Source: Lycorma delicatula
Taxonomy: Eukaryota > Arthropoda > Insecta > Hemiptera > Fulgoridae
Assembly (NCBI RefSeq): GCF_047948215.1
Contig: NC_134455.1
Location: 160,190,575-160,254,574 of the forward strand
Direction: 5' to 3'
Length of the DNA: 64,000 nucleotides
Within the stretch, counting starts at the first letter, position 1, and every line of letters starts with the position of its first letter. Below, piece after piece: positions 1-13,709 of the stretch. Below the pieces are notes generated by a model. That model was not told the origin of the DNA. It saw only the letters and a list, made by a program, of their open reading frames with translations, and did no database searches. Both the position numbers and the translations under genes were made by a program.

Positions 1-365
1 CAGCAAACAAATATGAATTATGCTCTTCAAACAGGAAGGATAGAAAAAATAGGTTATGATCTGTGGCTTTGATAAAAACTTTTCAGAACTATTTTCCTTC
101 CATCATTAGTGACTGTAATATAAGCATGAACTAAATTCGAATTCTGGAGCATATTTTCTAGTTACTGGAAAGTGAGAATTTGTAAACAATTTAATAATCT
201 GTGTTAGTGAAATAGCATTTTTATGACTTATTTAATTTATAACTTTTTGATGTACAAGACACAACATATTTAGGAACAAAACTGTTATTAAAATAACTGT
301 GGTGCACTTTATTTTAAGGTAAAAATTATAAAAATTTACCAATCAGAGCTATATTTCACTTTAAT
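1..365. other. Left flank of the palindrome, no gene seen
   Basis: AT-rich DNA outside the left palindrome arm. I see no open frame with recognisable similarity and no terminal repeat. The last 15 or so bases weakly resemble the reverse complement of the right flank after 13709, so the palindrome may once have been slightly longer. Confidence 0.4.
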
Positions 366-758
366 ATGTTACGCTTCTTCAGGCAGAATAGGGAGTACGG
401 AGTGCAGAATATGATGATGCTGTTGCTTAAGATGGGTTTTGAAAAAAAATTTTTATTTATGATATATTCAAATACAGTAAGTAATTTAAACTGTGTAAGT
501 TCATTTAGAGTTGGGTTTTTTTTTAGTAATAATGATTTGAATTGCTCAAGTATGCCTAGATCACATCTTTTTTTTTTTGTTTATGTATATGATTCTTATA
601 CTTTTTTTGATGTTTTGGCATGTTTGGTTTATTTCAATGAGTTGGTTTGTAGAAATTGATTCAGTGGTAAAGTTGTGTTCTATCATTGTGGAAAACTTAA
701 ACCCTGTTTTTCCTATGTTAACTTTATCCATGTTCAGCAGTCAATAATGCATTTTGTT

Positions 759-830
759 TTATTTATGCTTCTATATGAAATGCTGTATGTAGCCTTATTT
801 ATGCTTCTATATGAAATGCTGTATGTAGCC
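759..830 (+). repeat. 36-bp tandem duplication, two exact copies
   Basis: 759-794 and 795-830 are identical 36-mers and would encode a 12-residue repeat in the small overlapping frame. The mirrored copy at 13245-13316 carries the same duplication, so the tandem event predates the inverted duplication. Confidence 0.9.
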
Positions 831-1872
831 TTCTTTGCAATTTGTGGCCAACTTTCTCAGTAGGTTTAATAATGAAAATAAATATAATGATTTTGTTGTT
901 TCTTTTAGTACTAACAGAACTGCATTATAAAGAGAGTTTATTTACAGTCTGCATAAAAATCTAATTATTACAATATTATAACAAGACCACAAAAGGCAAG
1001 CTCCAGTACTTGAGATCCCAGCTTTTAACTCATACTAAGAGAACCAGTAACGGAATTTGAGAACAATAATGAGAAAAAATATAAGAGCAAGATCACAACT
1101 CATAAGGGAAGATAAAAATGTTAAGTTTGTTATTTAACAAAAAGTAGAATTGAATGTGCATGTTAAGGTTTAACATTCTATTAATGTTTCATGTTACGAA
1201 GACATTTATTTAAATAATATCTAATACTACTCTTAGCCAGAACCTGGAGACATTTTATTGTCAACTTAAAATAAATTATGTCTTTACCAATTTATTTTAA
1301 TTTGTAAAACAATGTGGTTTACGTATAATCATTCTAAAGCATCTATTTTGCTACACAGCACTATTAGTATTTTGTTGGTGGACAATCCCATCGTTCTGTT
1401 TCCACTTGAAACTCAAGTAGAAGTGGTCATGTTTTTCAGTTGCATGATTCTATTTATTTCGTTTTTCTTATTCTGGAAATAAATGTTATACTGTAGTAGT
1501 ACAATAAAGTTTTAAGAAATTATTTATTTTTGCATTAATTTAAAAAATTAAATTTTACAGAAAACTTTGTTTTATCAACAAATCTTCTTTTAAAATTGTA
1601 CATTTTTAAATCTGTCTCTTATTATTTCGGTGTATTACTTCAATTTTATTCTGTATATATTTTCCATCATTATTTTGGTGCTTATAAAGGAATATTACCA
1701 TAAAAAGGTGCTGCAGCTAAAAATTTCAGTGTAGTTTATTCAGTGTTTTTGCTTATTGTTTTTACTCAAATTATAATTTCTATACAATCTTATTTTTACA
1801 CATTAACTTAGCCTATTAAAAATAATAACCAAAAATTAAATTCATTTAAAAATCTGATGTGAACAATGCATG

Positions 1873-2538
1873 ACTTCCTTGTACGCCTATTAATTACATT
1901 TTTTTTAAAATGAAAAGTGCGTAAAATTTTATTTCATTAATAACTTCTGATTCTTTTTTTATCGTTATTACTGAATCGTAAATTTTTTTTACAATCTGAG
2001 ATTAATCAAATTATTAATAAATCAATATATTTAAATTAAAAAAAAAAAAGTTAAAAAATGGAGATGAAGTATGTGATTCAAACCAATTGCCCTTGTAAGA
2101 TCCAAGTGCCCCTTGCCCAAGTGCCCTTGTAAGATCCAAATATTTCATTAATAAAATTTCATTTGACTATAACTCTGGAATTAATGAGTACCACTTATGA
2201 TACACATTGAAAAGCTCTCAATGAGGGTTTATTACTACAGTTTAAAAAAGTCTAAAATCCAATTTTTTTTTTATTTTGGGCTTTTTTGGAGACTTTTGGT
2301 TTAGTCGATTGCAATCAAAAGGGGAGGTGCACAACTAGATGTTACAACAGTCCTAAAGCCAAAATTTCAACATCCTGCAGCTAATCATTTTTGCGTTATG
2401 CGAGATATGTATATACATAAATAAGTATGTACAGACGTCACACCGAAACTGGTCAAAATGGATTCAGGGATTGTCAAAATGGATATTTCTGTTGAAATCT
2501 GAAAACCAAAATTTTTCCTTTACTTTGTACAAAGAAGT
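1873..2538 (+). mobile_element. MITE-like element, copy 1 (left arm)
   Basis: A 666-bp non-coding element bounded by inverted termini: it starts ACTTCCTTGTACG and ends in the near reverse complement (TACTTTGTACAAAGAAGT). The same body, including the stretch about a sub-terminal block that reads as aaaatccattttgac-type repeats, is present at 52070-52685 with similar ends. It has no ORF, so it is probably a non-autonomous DNA transposon. It carries an internal duplication of a 25-bp segment near 2092-2138 that is not seen in the third copy. Superfamily is unknown and I found no clear target-site duplication. Confidence 0.65.
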
Positions 2539-5500
2539 AAAAAGCACATATTATATTTTGGTTTATTTGATAATTTATATTTTTTAAGAGATATTAAGAT
2601 AATATTAAATAAATTTTATTTGTAGAATCTCCAATTTGGTCAAATACAATTATTTAATTATAACATTCATGAATAAATTTTTTATAATAGACCGTTCTAC
2701 CCATTCTTATATTTTGTGATGCATTTTACTATATACAAGACATGAAAGTAAAAAAAAAAAGAATTTCACAAATTTTGTCTAGCATTAAGTATTTTTGAAA
2801 ATGTGTTAGAAAAAATATTTAATTTGTAGGCTCTAGGTTTATGACTTAAAAATTCTGTTTTGGAAACAAAAACACTCAAATAATATGGTTTACTTCCTGG
2901 TCAAAAAAATTTCTAATGCATATTTTTATTAAAATGTATATATTAGTGTGAGATGGGTATAATAATGTGGAAGCTGTTGGTACAACTGGTGTTGGAGTGG
3001 GGAGGACTATTTATTGCTTGCCCAATTGAGTATTGCCAATCTGTGTCTAGCACTGGCTTTTGAACAACGTCGTGTAATTGTGTGTTGTTTGTTAAAATGC
3101 AGTTAACTGTTGAAAATTTGGAGATGAAATCTAATATTTTGTGTCGGCAAAAGTTTAGGGAAAAATTTGAAAAGGAAGCACAAGTGAAAAGTGTTATGAA
3201 GTTAGTTAAAACATATGGATGAGCAGTCGCGCTCATTCTTTTGCAGTAAGGCAATGAAGTGTAGGATAATTTCTTGGTAGACAGCAGCATCCACAGTTTT
3301 TAAAAAAAAACAAGGGAATTATTATTATTATTATTCATTGCCTTGAAACTGCACACTGTACGCTTATTTTTTTGTGGGTGTGGAGAAGATTAAAAAAAAA
3401 TGAGTGGGTTTTCATTTCTTATATACATATATCCCAAATATAAATTTACATATAATTCCAAAGATGCACAAATAATAATTATGCTATTTGTAACAAAATG
3501 TATCAAATTAGAATAACACATTTATAATAAATTAATATTATTTACAAGATTTGTTTTAATTTTTACTAGCTAGTCTTTTGAAGTCAGCCTACATTTATTT
3601 ATAAAAAATCATTTAATATAAATAAAAATTTAAAAAAAATTAAACAAAGGAACCACATTTAAAGTAAGACATCAACTAATGTCCAAAATCATCTATGATA
3701 AAACTATTTCAGTGACTAGTTCAAACATTAATAAACGTTGATTATATCAAAGTTTTATTAGGTCATAATTAAATAGTAATAATCAAATGAAGTATAAAAT
3801 ATGCTAAATATGGCACTTGAGGTTAAGGCTGATTAAAATCATCCTGCTAAAAAACATAACTACTGCTAATTCACATCAAAAAATGGTTTGGCATGTAATG
3901 TGTTAAAAAGAATAACTGAGTAAGACAGGTTTATTGGAGGAAATTAAACTTTAAAAATTAGATGAACAGTAAAACTAAAGTAATGAAATTTGACGCAAAG
4001 TATGGTGATGTTGAGTAAAATAAAGGGGTATAATAATCAAAAAGTTGCAAATTTTATATTGTAGACAAAATTACAAGGAGTGTATGAAATAAGAAGTAAA
4101 AGCACAATAGTACAATTAAAAAGAAGTTTCATTAAAAAAATGAGATATTCTATCAAACATAATTTAAGAATTAATAAGAAATTTTTAAATAATAAATATG
4201 GAGTGTAGCCCCCTACAGCAGCAAAGCATGAACAATAGAAAAGTATAAAAGGCAAGAAATAGAAAATTTAAAAATGTTTTATAAGGAGTATGTTAAAAAT
4301 TAAATGCAAAGATTTTATGAGTCAAAAAAAGGGTTATGGCTTTTCATAAGTAATGCGATTCTAGCTAGAAGTTTCTTATTGTTCTTAAATAATTATTAAG
4401 TCATAAATTAAGACTCCTAGGATGGTTAATTTTGTTAACAAAGGAAGTATTAAAAAATGCAAGGCGAGACAAGGATTAGTATACATTAAGTATATAATTG
4501 GAGATGACATATTACATGTTGTAGCATGTTTTGAGAATAGTAATGAATACAAAATAAAAAGTTAACAAATTTATCCAGAAATAACTTATAACTAAAATAT
4601 GTTATTAATGATTTAAATTACACAACTAAGTATTAAAATTCAGTTCATTTGCATCATACTAAAAGCACATCAAAAACAAATAAAAAACAATTTTAAAAGC
4701 ACTTTATGCTAAATTTTTAGTATTTAATCATTAATGAGGAAGAGGTATAGAAATTTTTTTAAAAAATAGTTTACATTGTACAACTGCTTCCTTGATCTTT
4801 TTATATGAAATTGAAATGTTTTCCCTTATTTACTAACATTATTGGCTGATAAATAATGACCAAAAGTAAATCTGCCGTATCTTCAAGAGAAAAATATTCA
4901 AAACAGCATAAAGTAATAGCTCTCTCAAAAATTGGTGGTGATTGTTTCTTAGTGGAAGTTGATAAACCTGATTATAAGCAGAAAGATAACACCAGAAATG
5001 TTTTCAAGACAATTAATATTTCCACATAGATATAAATTCTCTTTGCAAATTATTACTGACAGATCTTTCAGCATAATTATTAGATCTAATCAACATAAGT
5101 TAAGTATTTACCATTTACTCCCAACCAGGGTAGGTGTGTTGCATTGAAACACCTTGATTCTAAGCACAGATATCAAGCAGAATAGACGTTAGGCAAGGCA
5201 CTAATGGGATCCATGTTAGCATTGTTCTAATGGCATGTATGTATGAACCTTTAATAGAAAACTAATACTATAGAAATATTACTAAAGATTTCTAGCTGAT
5301 AACACTCAATGCATAATAAATAAATGTCAAACGTTAAACGTCAAATAAATAAATGTCAAATGTTAAACGTTGTCTAATTCCAGTAGTCTATATAAAACCT
5401 TTTTGCAATTAAAGCACTAAAATTCTCAGTGACAAGACTAAAACTTCGAACCAAACATAGTTTTGGAATATTCACAAAGTACTGAGATCGAGAATGTAAT

Positions 5501-6603
5501 TCACAAAGTCTTAGCCATCAATTCATTAATGTCTGTGTTCTGAAAGGTATCTAACTTATTAAGCATAATGTATATGAAATACTCCAACAAATATTGTACA
5601 CCTGAAGGCAGAGGAAAATAACAGGTTAGTATTATATATTTTTTAATCTGTATAAAAAAGGATACATTAAGAATACATTCTTCAACGTAGTTGCCCAGAA
5701 AAAAGTATTGTAGAAATAAAGTAAATTACATGACATAACATCCAGTAACATTTGTGACTAAGTGCTTCACCTTTACTATAGAATTTTAAAAAACGTTTAC
5801 GTTAAAATAAAAAATGATTTTATGAAATCAAAACCAAATAACAAAAAAAAAAAAATCTATATGAATAATAACACAGGTCTGATATTAAGAACCGAGTGTT
5901 CAATTATACATAACATCAAACTTAAAACCAAACATTTGATTTTTAGCACTTCAAAAACATCTAAATTGGCATTTAGATCATAATCAAAGTGGTAATAACG
6001 TTGATCTTTAAACAAATCCAATGTCAGTTTTTAAAACGGTATTAAATTTTTTTGGTTAATTGCCAAAATTTTCTTTAAAGTTTAAAATCAAAAGATATCT
6101 TGAATTCAAGGTACATGCCGAGTATTGCTATGCTTGTTTCTTACGTCGTTGGTTAAGCACGTCTCCAAATCTTATATAGTATACACAAACATACATAGTT
6201 TTAAATTTTTAACAGACGCGCTCATCTCACCCAAATTTGAGATCCGCAGAATCGATCCATTATTTATTTATTTTTTTTTTTTTTGTTTCAATAAAAATTA
6301 TAATTTTGCAAAAAATAATCCTGACTTGCGAGTTAACAGAGGAAATAAACAAAACACCAGCCGCTATGATCATGCAATTACACGCAAAGAACACCTTTAC
6401 TATCGAGATTCTTAACAAGAACATGATAGCCGAAAAAAATATAAAATTTTTTGTATATATATATTTTTTTTTATGAACTTTAGAGAGATATGTTGTAATA
6501 AAAAATCGAATGACATCTATAATTGCCATGAAATCAAAACAATTTCATAAAAATAATTATACTTTAACTATCACTAATTTTCGAAGAAAAATAACAAAAA
6601 GGT

Positions 6604-7471
6604 GTTTGTATTTATTATGAATTATAAATTTATATTCAACAGTACGTGTTATGAAAGTGCTTTTTACCTTTATTGATAGAAACTTTGATTCTACATAATC
6701 AAAAAAAGAAACTCATTTTACACTTTCACATACAAATGTTTATACATTCAACAATAATTTACAAAATGAACACACACAATTCAATAATACACTTTTCATC
6801 ATTTTACAATACGTCTTCCTAACCCGAAAAATTTTTAAACTTATTAGAAAGTTGTACTAGTATTTAAAATTTTTATTGGATATGCTATTACATAGTTCAT
6901 AGTTTAAAAGAAACGTTTTGTATATCGTTTTAAAGAGCTATATCTTAAAAACTAATGAGGAAAAATTGAGTATTACACCACATTAAAACTTTTTCGTCTT
7001 CTCCTTAAAAAAAAAACCCTTAAAATTGCAGAAAATTAATACAATAAGTACTCTGTTTTTCGCAGTAGTTCAATTTCTACGTTCTTTATCTTCGTTAATT
7101 CATAATATAAAAAAAATAGTGTGTAAGAATAGTAAAAAACAAAGTTTGATCTGTTGTTTAAATATTTTTTGAAAATTTTGCAAAAGTAACCGACCTTTTA
7201 TTTTAATTATTTAATTAAAATGGCGAAAGATAGACGCTTCCACTCCGCCACGGAATTCAATTGGCGGAGTGGAAGCGTCTCGGCCTCGGAATGCATATCG
7301 GCATCGGAAAAAAATTTGAATTTAAGATCAATCTGTTGTATATACATTTTTAAAAAAATGTTTAAACAGTCATTTTTAAGGAGAACGCCATTTTAATTTG
7401 TGTTAACCATCGGAAAATGTTTTTTTGACATTTTTGGAAAATGTAATATTTGGGCTCTATAACTTCCGCAG
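6604..7471. other. Unique 868-bp spacer of the palindrome
   Basis: The only non-duplicated DNA between the two arms. It is AT-rich with no credible gene; a 67-codon minus-strand frame (7362-7565) runs from the right arm into it and resembles nothing known. It holds a perfect 19-bp hairpin at 7232-7280. Two stretches (about 7145-7180 and 7325-7360) are weakly similar in the same orientation. Confidence 0.8.
7232..7280. repeat. Perfect 19-bp hairpin in the spacer
   Basis: Arms 7232-7250 and 7262-7280 are exact reverse complements around an 11-nt loop that contains GAATTC. The arms are GC-rich in an AT-rich spacer. The right arm and the bases after it (GGAGTGGAAGCGTCTCGGCC) resemble the A-box side of a tRNA-derived SINE head such as the one at 53897, so this may be a SINE relic that was duplicated in inverted orientation. 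Confidence 0.85.
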
Positions 7472-10400
7472 ACCTTTTTGTTATTTTTCTTCGAAAATTA
7501 GTGATAGTTAAAGTATAATTATTTTTATGAAATTGTTTTGATTTCATGGCAATTATAGATGTCATTCGATTTTTTATTACAACATATCTCTCTAAAGTTC
7601 ATAAAAAAAAATATATATATACAAAAAATTTTATATTTTTTTCGGCTATCATGTTCTTGTTAAGAATCTCGATAGTAAAGGTGTTCTTTGCGTGTAATTG
7701 CATGATCATAGCGGCTGGTGTTTTGTTTATTTCCTCTGTTAACTCGCAAGTCAGGATTATTTTTTGCAAAATTATAATTTTTATTGAAACAAAAAAAAAA
7801 AAAATAAATAAATAATGGATCGATTCTGCGGATCTCAAATTTGGGTGAGATGAGCGCGTCTGTTAAAAATTTAAAACTATGTATGTTTGTGTATACTATA
7901 TAAGATTTGGAGACGTGCTTAACCAACGACGTAAGAAACAAGCATAGCAATACTCGGCATGTACCTTGAATTCAAGATATCTTTTGATTTTAAACTTTAA
8001 AGAAAATTTTGGCAATTAACCAAAAAAATTTAATACCGTTTTAAAAACTGACATTGGATTTGTTTAAAGATCAACGTTATTACCACTTTGATTATGATCT
8101 AAATGCCAATTTAGATGTTTTTGAAGTGCTAAAAATCAAATGTTTGGTTTTAAGTTTGATGTTATGTATAATTGAACACTCGGTTCTTAATATCAGACCT
8201 GTGTTATTATTCATATAGATTTTTTTTTTTTTGTTATTTGGTTTTGATTTCATAAAATCATTTTTTATTTTAACGTAAACGTTTTTTAAAATTCTATAGT
8301 AAAGGTGAAGCACTTAGTCACAAATGTTACTGGATGTTATGTCATGTAATTTACTTTATTTCTACAATACTTTTTTCTGGGCAACTACGTTGAAGAATGT
8401 ATTCTTAATGTATCCTTTTTTATACAGATTAAAAAATATATAATACTAACCTGTTATTTTCCTCTGCCTTCAGGTGTACAATATTTGTTGGAGTATTTCA
8501 TATACATTATGCTTAATAAGTTAGATACCTTTCAGAACACAGACATTAATGAATTGATGGCTAAGACTTTGTGAATTACATTCTCGATCTCAGTACTTTG
8601 TGAATATTCCAAAACTATGTTTGGTTCGAAGTTTTAGTCTTGTCACTGAGAATTTTAGTGCTTTAATTGCAAAAAGGTTTTATATAGACTACTGGAATTA
8701 GACAACGTTTAACATTTGACATTTATTTATTTGACGTTTAACGTTTGACATTTATTTATTATGCATTGAGTGTTATCAGCTAGAAATCTTTAGTAATATT
8801 TCTATAGTATTAGTTTTCTATTAAAGGTTCATACATACATGCCATTAGAACAATGCTAACATGGATCCCATTAGTGCCTTGCCTAACGTCTATTCTGCTT
8901 GATATCTGTGCTTAGAATCAAGGTGTTTCAATGCAACACACCTACCCTGGTTGGGAGTAAATGGTAAATACTTAACTTATGTTGATTAGATCTAATAATT
9001 ATGCTGAAAGATCTGTCAGTAATAATTTGCAAAGAGAATTTATATCTATGTGGAAATATTAATTGTCTTGAAAACATTTCTGGTGTTATCTTTCTGCTTA
9101 TAATCAGGTTTATCAACTTCCACTAAGAAACAATCACCACCAATTTTTGAGAGAGCTATTACTTTATGCTGTTTTGAATATTTTTCTCTTGAAGATACGG
9201 CAGATTTACTTTTGGTCATTATTTATCAGCCAATAATGTTAGTAAATAAGGGAAAACATTTCAATTTCATATAAAAAGATCAAGGAAGCAGTTGTACAAT
9301 GTAAACTATTTTTTAAAAAAATTTCTATACCTCTTCCTCATTAATGATTAAATACTAAAAATTTAGCATAAAGTGCTTTTAAAATTGTTTTTTATTTGTT
9401 TTTGATGTGCTTTTAGTATGATGCAAATGAACTGAATTTTAATACTTAGTTGTGTAATTTAAATCATTAATAACATATTTTAGTTATAAGTTATTTCTGG
9501 ATAAATTTGTTAACTTTTTATTTTGTATTCATTACTATTCTCAAAACATGCTACAACATGTAATATGTCATCTCCAATTATATACTTAATGTATACTAAT
9601 CCTTGTCTCGCCTTGCATTTTTTAATACTTCCTTTGTTAACAAAATTAACCATCCTAGGAGTCTTAATTTATGACTTAATAATTATTTAAGAACAATAAG
9701 AAACTTCTAGCTAGAATCGCATTACTTATGAAAAGCCATAACCCTTTTTTTGACTCATAAAATCTTTGCATTTAATTTTTAACATACTCCTTATAAAACA
9801 TTTTTAAATTTTCTATTTCTTGCCTTTTATACTTTTCTATTGTTCATGCTTTGCTGCTGTAGGGGGCTACACTCCATATTTATTATTTAAAAATTTCTTA
9901 TTAATTCTTAAATTATGTTTGATAGAATATCTCATTTTTTTAATGAAACTTCTTTTTAATTGTACTATTGTGCTTTTACTTCTTATTTCATACACTCCTT
10001 GTAATTTTGTCTACAATATAAAATTTGCAACTTTTTGATTATTATACCCCTTTATTTTACTCAACATCACCATACTTTGCGTCAAATTTCATTACTTTAG
10101 TTTTACTGTTCATCTAATTTTTAAAGTTTAATTTCCTCCAATAAACCTGTCTTACTCAGTTATTCTTTTTAACACATTACATGCCAAACCATTTTTTGAT
10201 GTGAATTAGCAGTAGTTATGTTTTTTAGCAGGATGATTTTAATCAGCCTTAACCTCAAGTGCCATATTTAGCATATTTTATACTTCATTTGATTATTACT
10301 ATTTAATTATGACCTAATAAAACTTTGATATAATCAACGTTTATTAATGTTTGAACTAGTCACTGAAATAGTTTTATCATAGATGATTTTGGACATTAGT

Positions 10401-13400
10401 TGATGTCTTACTTTAAATGTGGTTCCTTTGTTTAATTTTTTTTAAATTTTTATTTATATTAAATGATTTTTTATAAATAAATGTAGGCTGACTTCAAAAG
10501 ACTAGCTAGTAAAAATTAAAACAAATCTTGTAAATAATATTAATTTATTATAAATGTGTTATTCTAATTTGATACATTTTGTTACAAATAGCATAATTAT
10601 TATTTGTGCATCTTTGGAATTATATGTAAATTTATATTTGGGATATATGTATATAAGAAATGAAAACCCACTCATTTTTTTTTAATCTTCTCCACACCCA
10701 CAAAAAAATAAGCGTACAGTGTGCAGTTTCAAGGCAATGAATAATAATAATAATAATTCCCTTGTTTTTTTTTAAAAACTGTGGATGCTGCTGTCTACCA
10801 AGAAATTATCCTACACTTCATTGCCTTACTGCAAAAGAATGAGCGCGACTGCTCATCCATATGTTTTAACTAACTTCATAACACTTTTCACTTGTGCTTC
10901 CTTTTCAAATTTTTCCCTAAACTTTTGCCGACACAAAATATTAGATTTCATCTCCAAATTTTCAACAGTTAACTGCATTTTAACAAACAACACACAATTA
11001 CACGACGTTGTTCAAAAGCCAGTGCTAGACACAGATTGGCAATACTCAATTGGGCAAGCAATAAATAGTCCTCCCCACTCCAACACCAGTTGTACCAACA
11101 GCTTCCACATTATTATACCCATCTCACACTAATATATACATTTTAATAAAAATATGCATTAGAAATTTTTTTGACCAGGAAGTAAACCATATTATTTGAG
11201 TGTTTTTGTTTCCAAAACAGAATTTTTAAGTCATAAACCTAGAGCCTACAAATTAAATATTTTTTCTAACACATTTTCAAAAATACTTAATGCTAGACAA
11301 AATTTGTGAAATTCTTTTTTTTTTTACTTTCATGTCTTGTATATAGTAAAATGCATCACAAAATATAAGAATGGGTAGAACGGTCTATTATAAAAAATTT
11401 ATTCATGAATGTTATAATTAAATAATTGTATTTGACCAAATTGGAGATTCTACAAATAAAATTTATTTAATATTATCTTAATATCTCTTAAAAAATATAA
11501 ATTATCAAATAAACCAAAATATAATATGTGCTTTTTACTTCTTTGTACAAAGTAAAGGAAAAATTTTGGTTTTCAGATTTCAACAGAAATATCCATTTTG
11601 ACAATCCCTGAATCCATTTTGACCAGTTTCGGTGTGACGTCTGTACATACTTATTTATGTATATACATATCTCGCATAACGCAAAAATGATTAGCTGCAG
11701 GATGTTGAAATTTTGGCTTTAGGACTGTTGTAACATCTAGTTGTGCACCTCCCCTTTTGATTGCAATCGACTAAACCAAAAGTCTCCAAAAAAGCCCAAA
11801 ATAAAAAAAAAATTGGATTTTAGACTTTTTTAAACTGTAGTAATAAACCCTCATTGAGAGCTTTTCAATGTGTATCATAAGTGGTACTCATTAATTCCAG
11901 AGTTATAGTCAAATGAAATTTTATTAATGAAATATTTGGATCTTACAAGGGCACTTGGGCAAGGGGCACTTGGATCTTACAAGGGCAATTGGTTTGAATC
12001 ACATACTTCATCTCCATTTTTTAACTTTTTTTTTTTTAATTTAAATATATTGATTTATTAATAATTTGATTAATCTCAGATTGTAAAAAAAATTTACGAT
12101 TCAGTAATAACGATAAAAAAAGAATCAGAAGTTATTAATGAAATAAAATTTTACGCACTTTTCATTTTAAAAAAAATGTAATTAATAGGCGTACAAGGAA
12201 GTCATGCATTGTTCACATCAGATTTTTAAATGAATTTAATTTTTGGTTATTATTTTTAATAGGCTAAGTTAATGTGTAAAAATAAGATTGTATAGAAATT
12301 ATAATTTGAGTAAAAACAATAAGCAAAAACACTGAATAAACTACACTGAAATTTTTAGCTGCAGCACCTTTTTATGGTAATATTCCTTTATAAGCACCAA
12401 AATAATGATGGAAAATATATACAGAATAAAATTGAAGTAATACACCGAAATAATAAGAGACAGATTTAAAAATGTACAATTTTAAAAGAAGATTTGTTGA
12501 TAAAACAAAGTTTTCTGTAAAATTTAATTTTTTAAATTAATGCAAAAATAAATAATTTCTTAAAACTTTATTGTACTACTACAGTATAACATTTATTTCC
12601 AGAATAAGAAAAACGAAATAAATAGAATCATGCAACTGAAAAACATGACCACTTCTACTTGAGTTTCAAGTGGAAACAGAACGATGGGATTGTCCACCAA
12701 CAAAATACTAATAGTGCTGTGTAGCAAAATAGATGCTTTAGAATGATTATACGTAAACCACATTGTTTTACAAATTAAAATAAATTGGTAAAGACATAAT
12801 TTATTTTAAGTTGACAATAAAATGTCTCCAGGTTCTGGCTAAGAGTAGTATTAGATATTATTTAAATAAATGTCTTCGTAACATGAAACATTAATAGAAT
12901 GTTAAACCTTAACATGCACATTCAATTCTACTTTTTGTTAAATAACAAACTTAACATTTTTATCTTCCCTTATGAGTTGTGATCTTGCTCTTATATTTTT
13001 TCTCATTATTGTTCTCAAATTCCGTTACTGGTTCTCTTAGTATGAGTTAAAAGCTGGGATCTCAAGTACTGGAGCTTGCCTTTTGTGGTCTTGTTATAAT
13101 ATTGTAATAATTAGATTTTTATGCAGACTGTAAATAAACTCTCTTTATAATGCAGTTCTGTTAGTACTAAAAGAAACAACAAAATCATTATATTTATTTT
13201 CATTATTAAACCTACTGAGAAAGTTGGCCACAAATTGCAAAGAAGGCTACATACAGCATTTCATATAGAAGCATAAATAAGGCTACATACAGCATTTCAT
13301 ATAGAAGCATAAATAAAACAAAATGCATTATTGACTGCTGAACATGGATAAAGTTAACATAGGAAAAACAGGGTTTAAGTTTTCCACAATGATAGAACAC

Positions 13401-13709
13401 AACTTTACCACTGAATCAATTTCTACAAACCAACTCATTGAAATAAACCAAACATGCCAAAACATCAAAAAAAGTATAAGAATCATATACATAAACAAAA
13501 AAAAAAAGATGTGATCTAGGCATACTTGAGCAATTCAAATCATTATTACTAAAAAAAAACCCAACTCTAAATGAACTTACACAGTTTAAATTACTTACTG
13601 TATTTGAATATATCATAAATAAAAAATTTTTTTCAAAACCCATCTTAAGCAACAGCATCATCATATTCTGCACTCCGTACTCCCTATTCTGCCTGAAGAA
13701 GCGTAACAT
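7472..13709 (-). repeat. Right arm of giant inverted repeat (6.2 kb)
   Basis: Mirror image of 366-6603. All arm-internal features reappear at 14075 minus their left-arm position: MITE at 11537-12202, 36-bp duplication at 13245-13316. The outer edge lies at 13709; beyond it the sequence differs from the left flank. I see no direct target-site duplication flanking the pair. Confidence 0.95.
11537..12202 (-). mobile_element. MITE-like element, copy 2 (right arm)
   Basis: Exact mirror of the element at 1873-2538, copied as part of the palindrome arm and not by an independent insertion. Confidence 0.65.

Larger units (their letters stand above)
366..6603 (+). repeat. Left arm of giant inverted repeat (6.2 kb)
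   Basis: This arm is the reverse complement of 7472-13709. Paired positions always sum to 14075 (for example 2943 with 11132, 4959 with 9116, 6260 with 7815), so there is no net insertion or deletion between arms. Identity stops abruptly at 366 and 6603. The one substitution I found is at 449 (A) opposite 13626. The arm has no convincing gene: the longest open frames are about 115 codons, unlike any family I know, and rich in homopolymer-coded residues. It contains a MITE (1873-2538), a 36-bp tandem duplication (759-830), a short tandem duplication near 5316-5371 and an ATT run near 3320. At 3111-3222 the plus strand reads weakly like the N-terminal HTH region of DUF4817-type elements. Confidence 0.95.

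Noticed and set aside
741..830. Repeated segment as a CRISPR-like array
   Set aside because: Only two adjacent copies without spacers in a eukaryotic sequence; it is a plain tandem duplication.
2943..3290. 115-codon minus-strand ORF and its mirror at 10785-11132 as a gene
   Set aside because: No recognisable domain. It is duplicated only because of the palindrome, and the opposite strand weakly reads as a DUF4817-like N-terminus (MQLTVENLEMK), which suggests transposon debris.
6125..6529. Cluster of overlapping 79-96 codon ORFs near the inner palindrome edge
   Set aside because: Three overlapping frames on both strands share the same bases. The translations are dominated by homopolymer-coded Phe, Lys, Ile and Asn, as expected from AT-rich non-coding DNA.
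366..13709. The palindrome as one transposon with very long terminal inverted repeats (Polinton or foldback type)
   Set aside because: No target-site duplication, no polymerase, integrase or capsid-like gene in arms or spacer, and no simple repeats at the outer ends.
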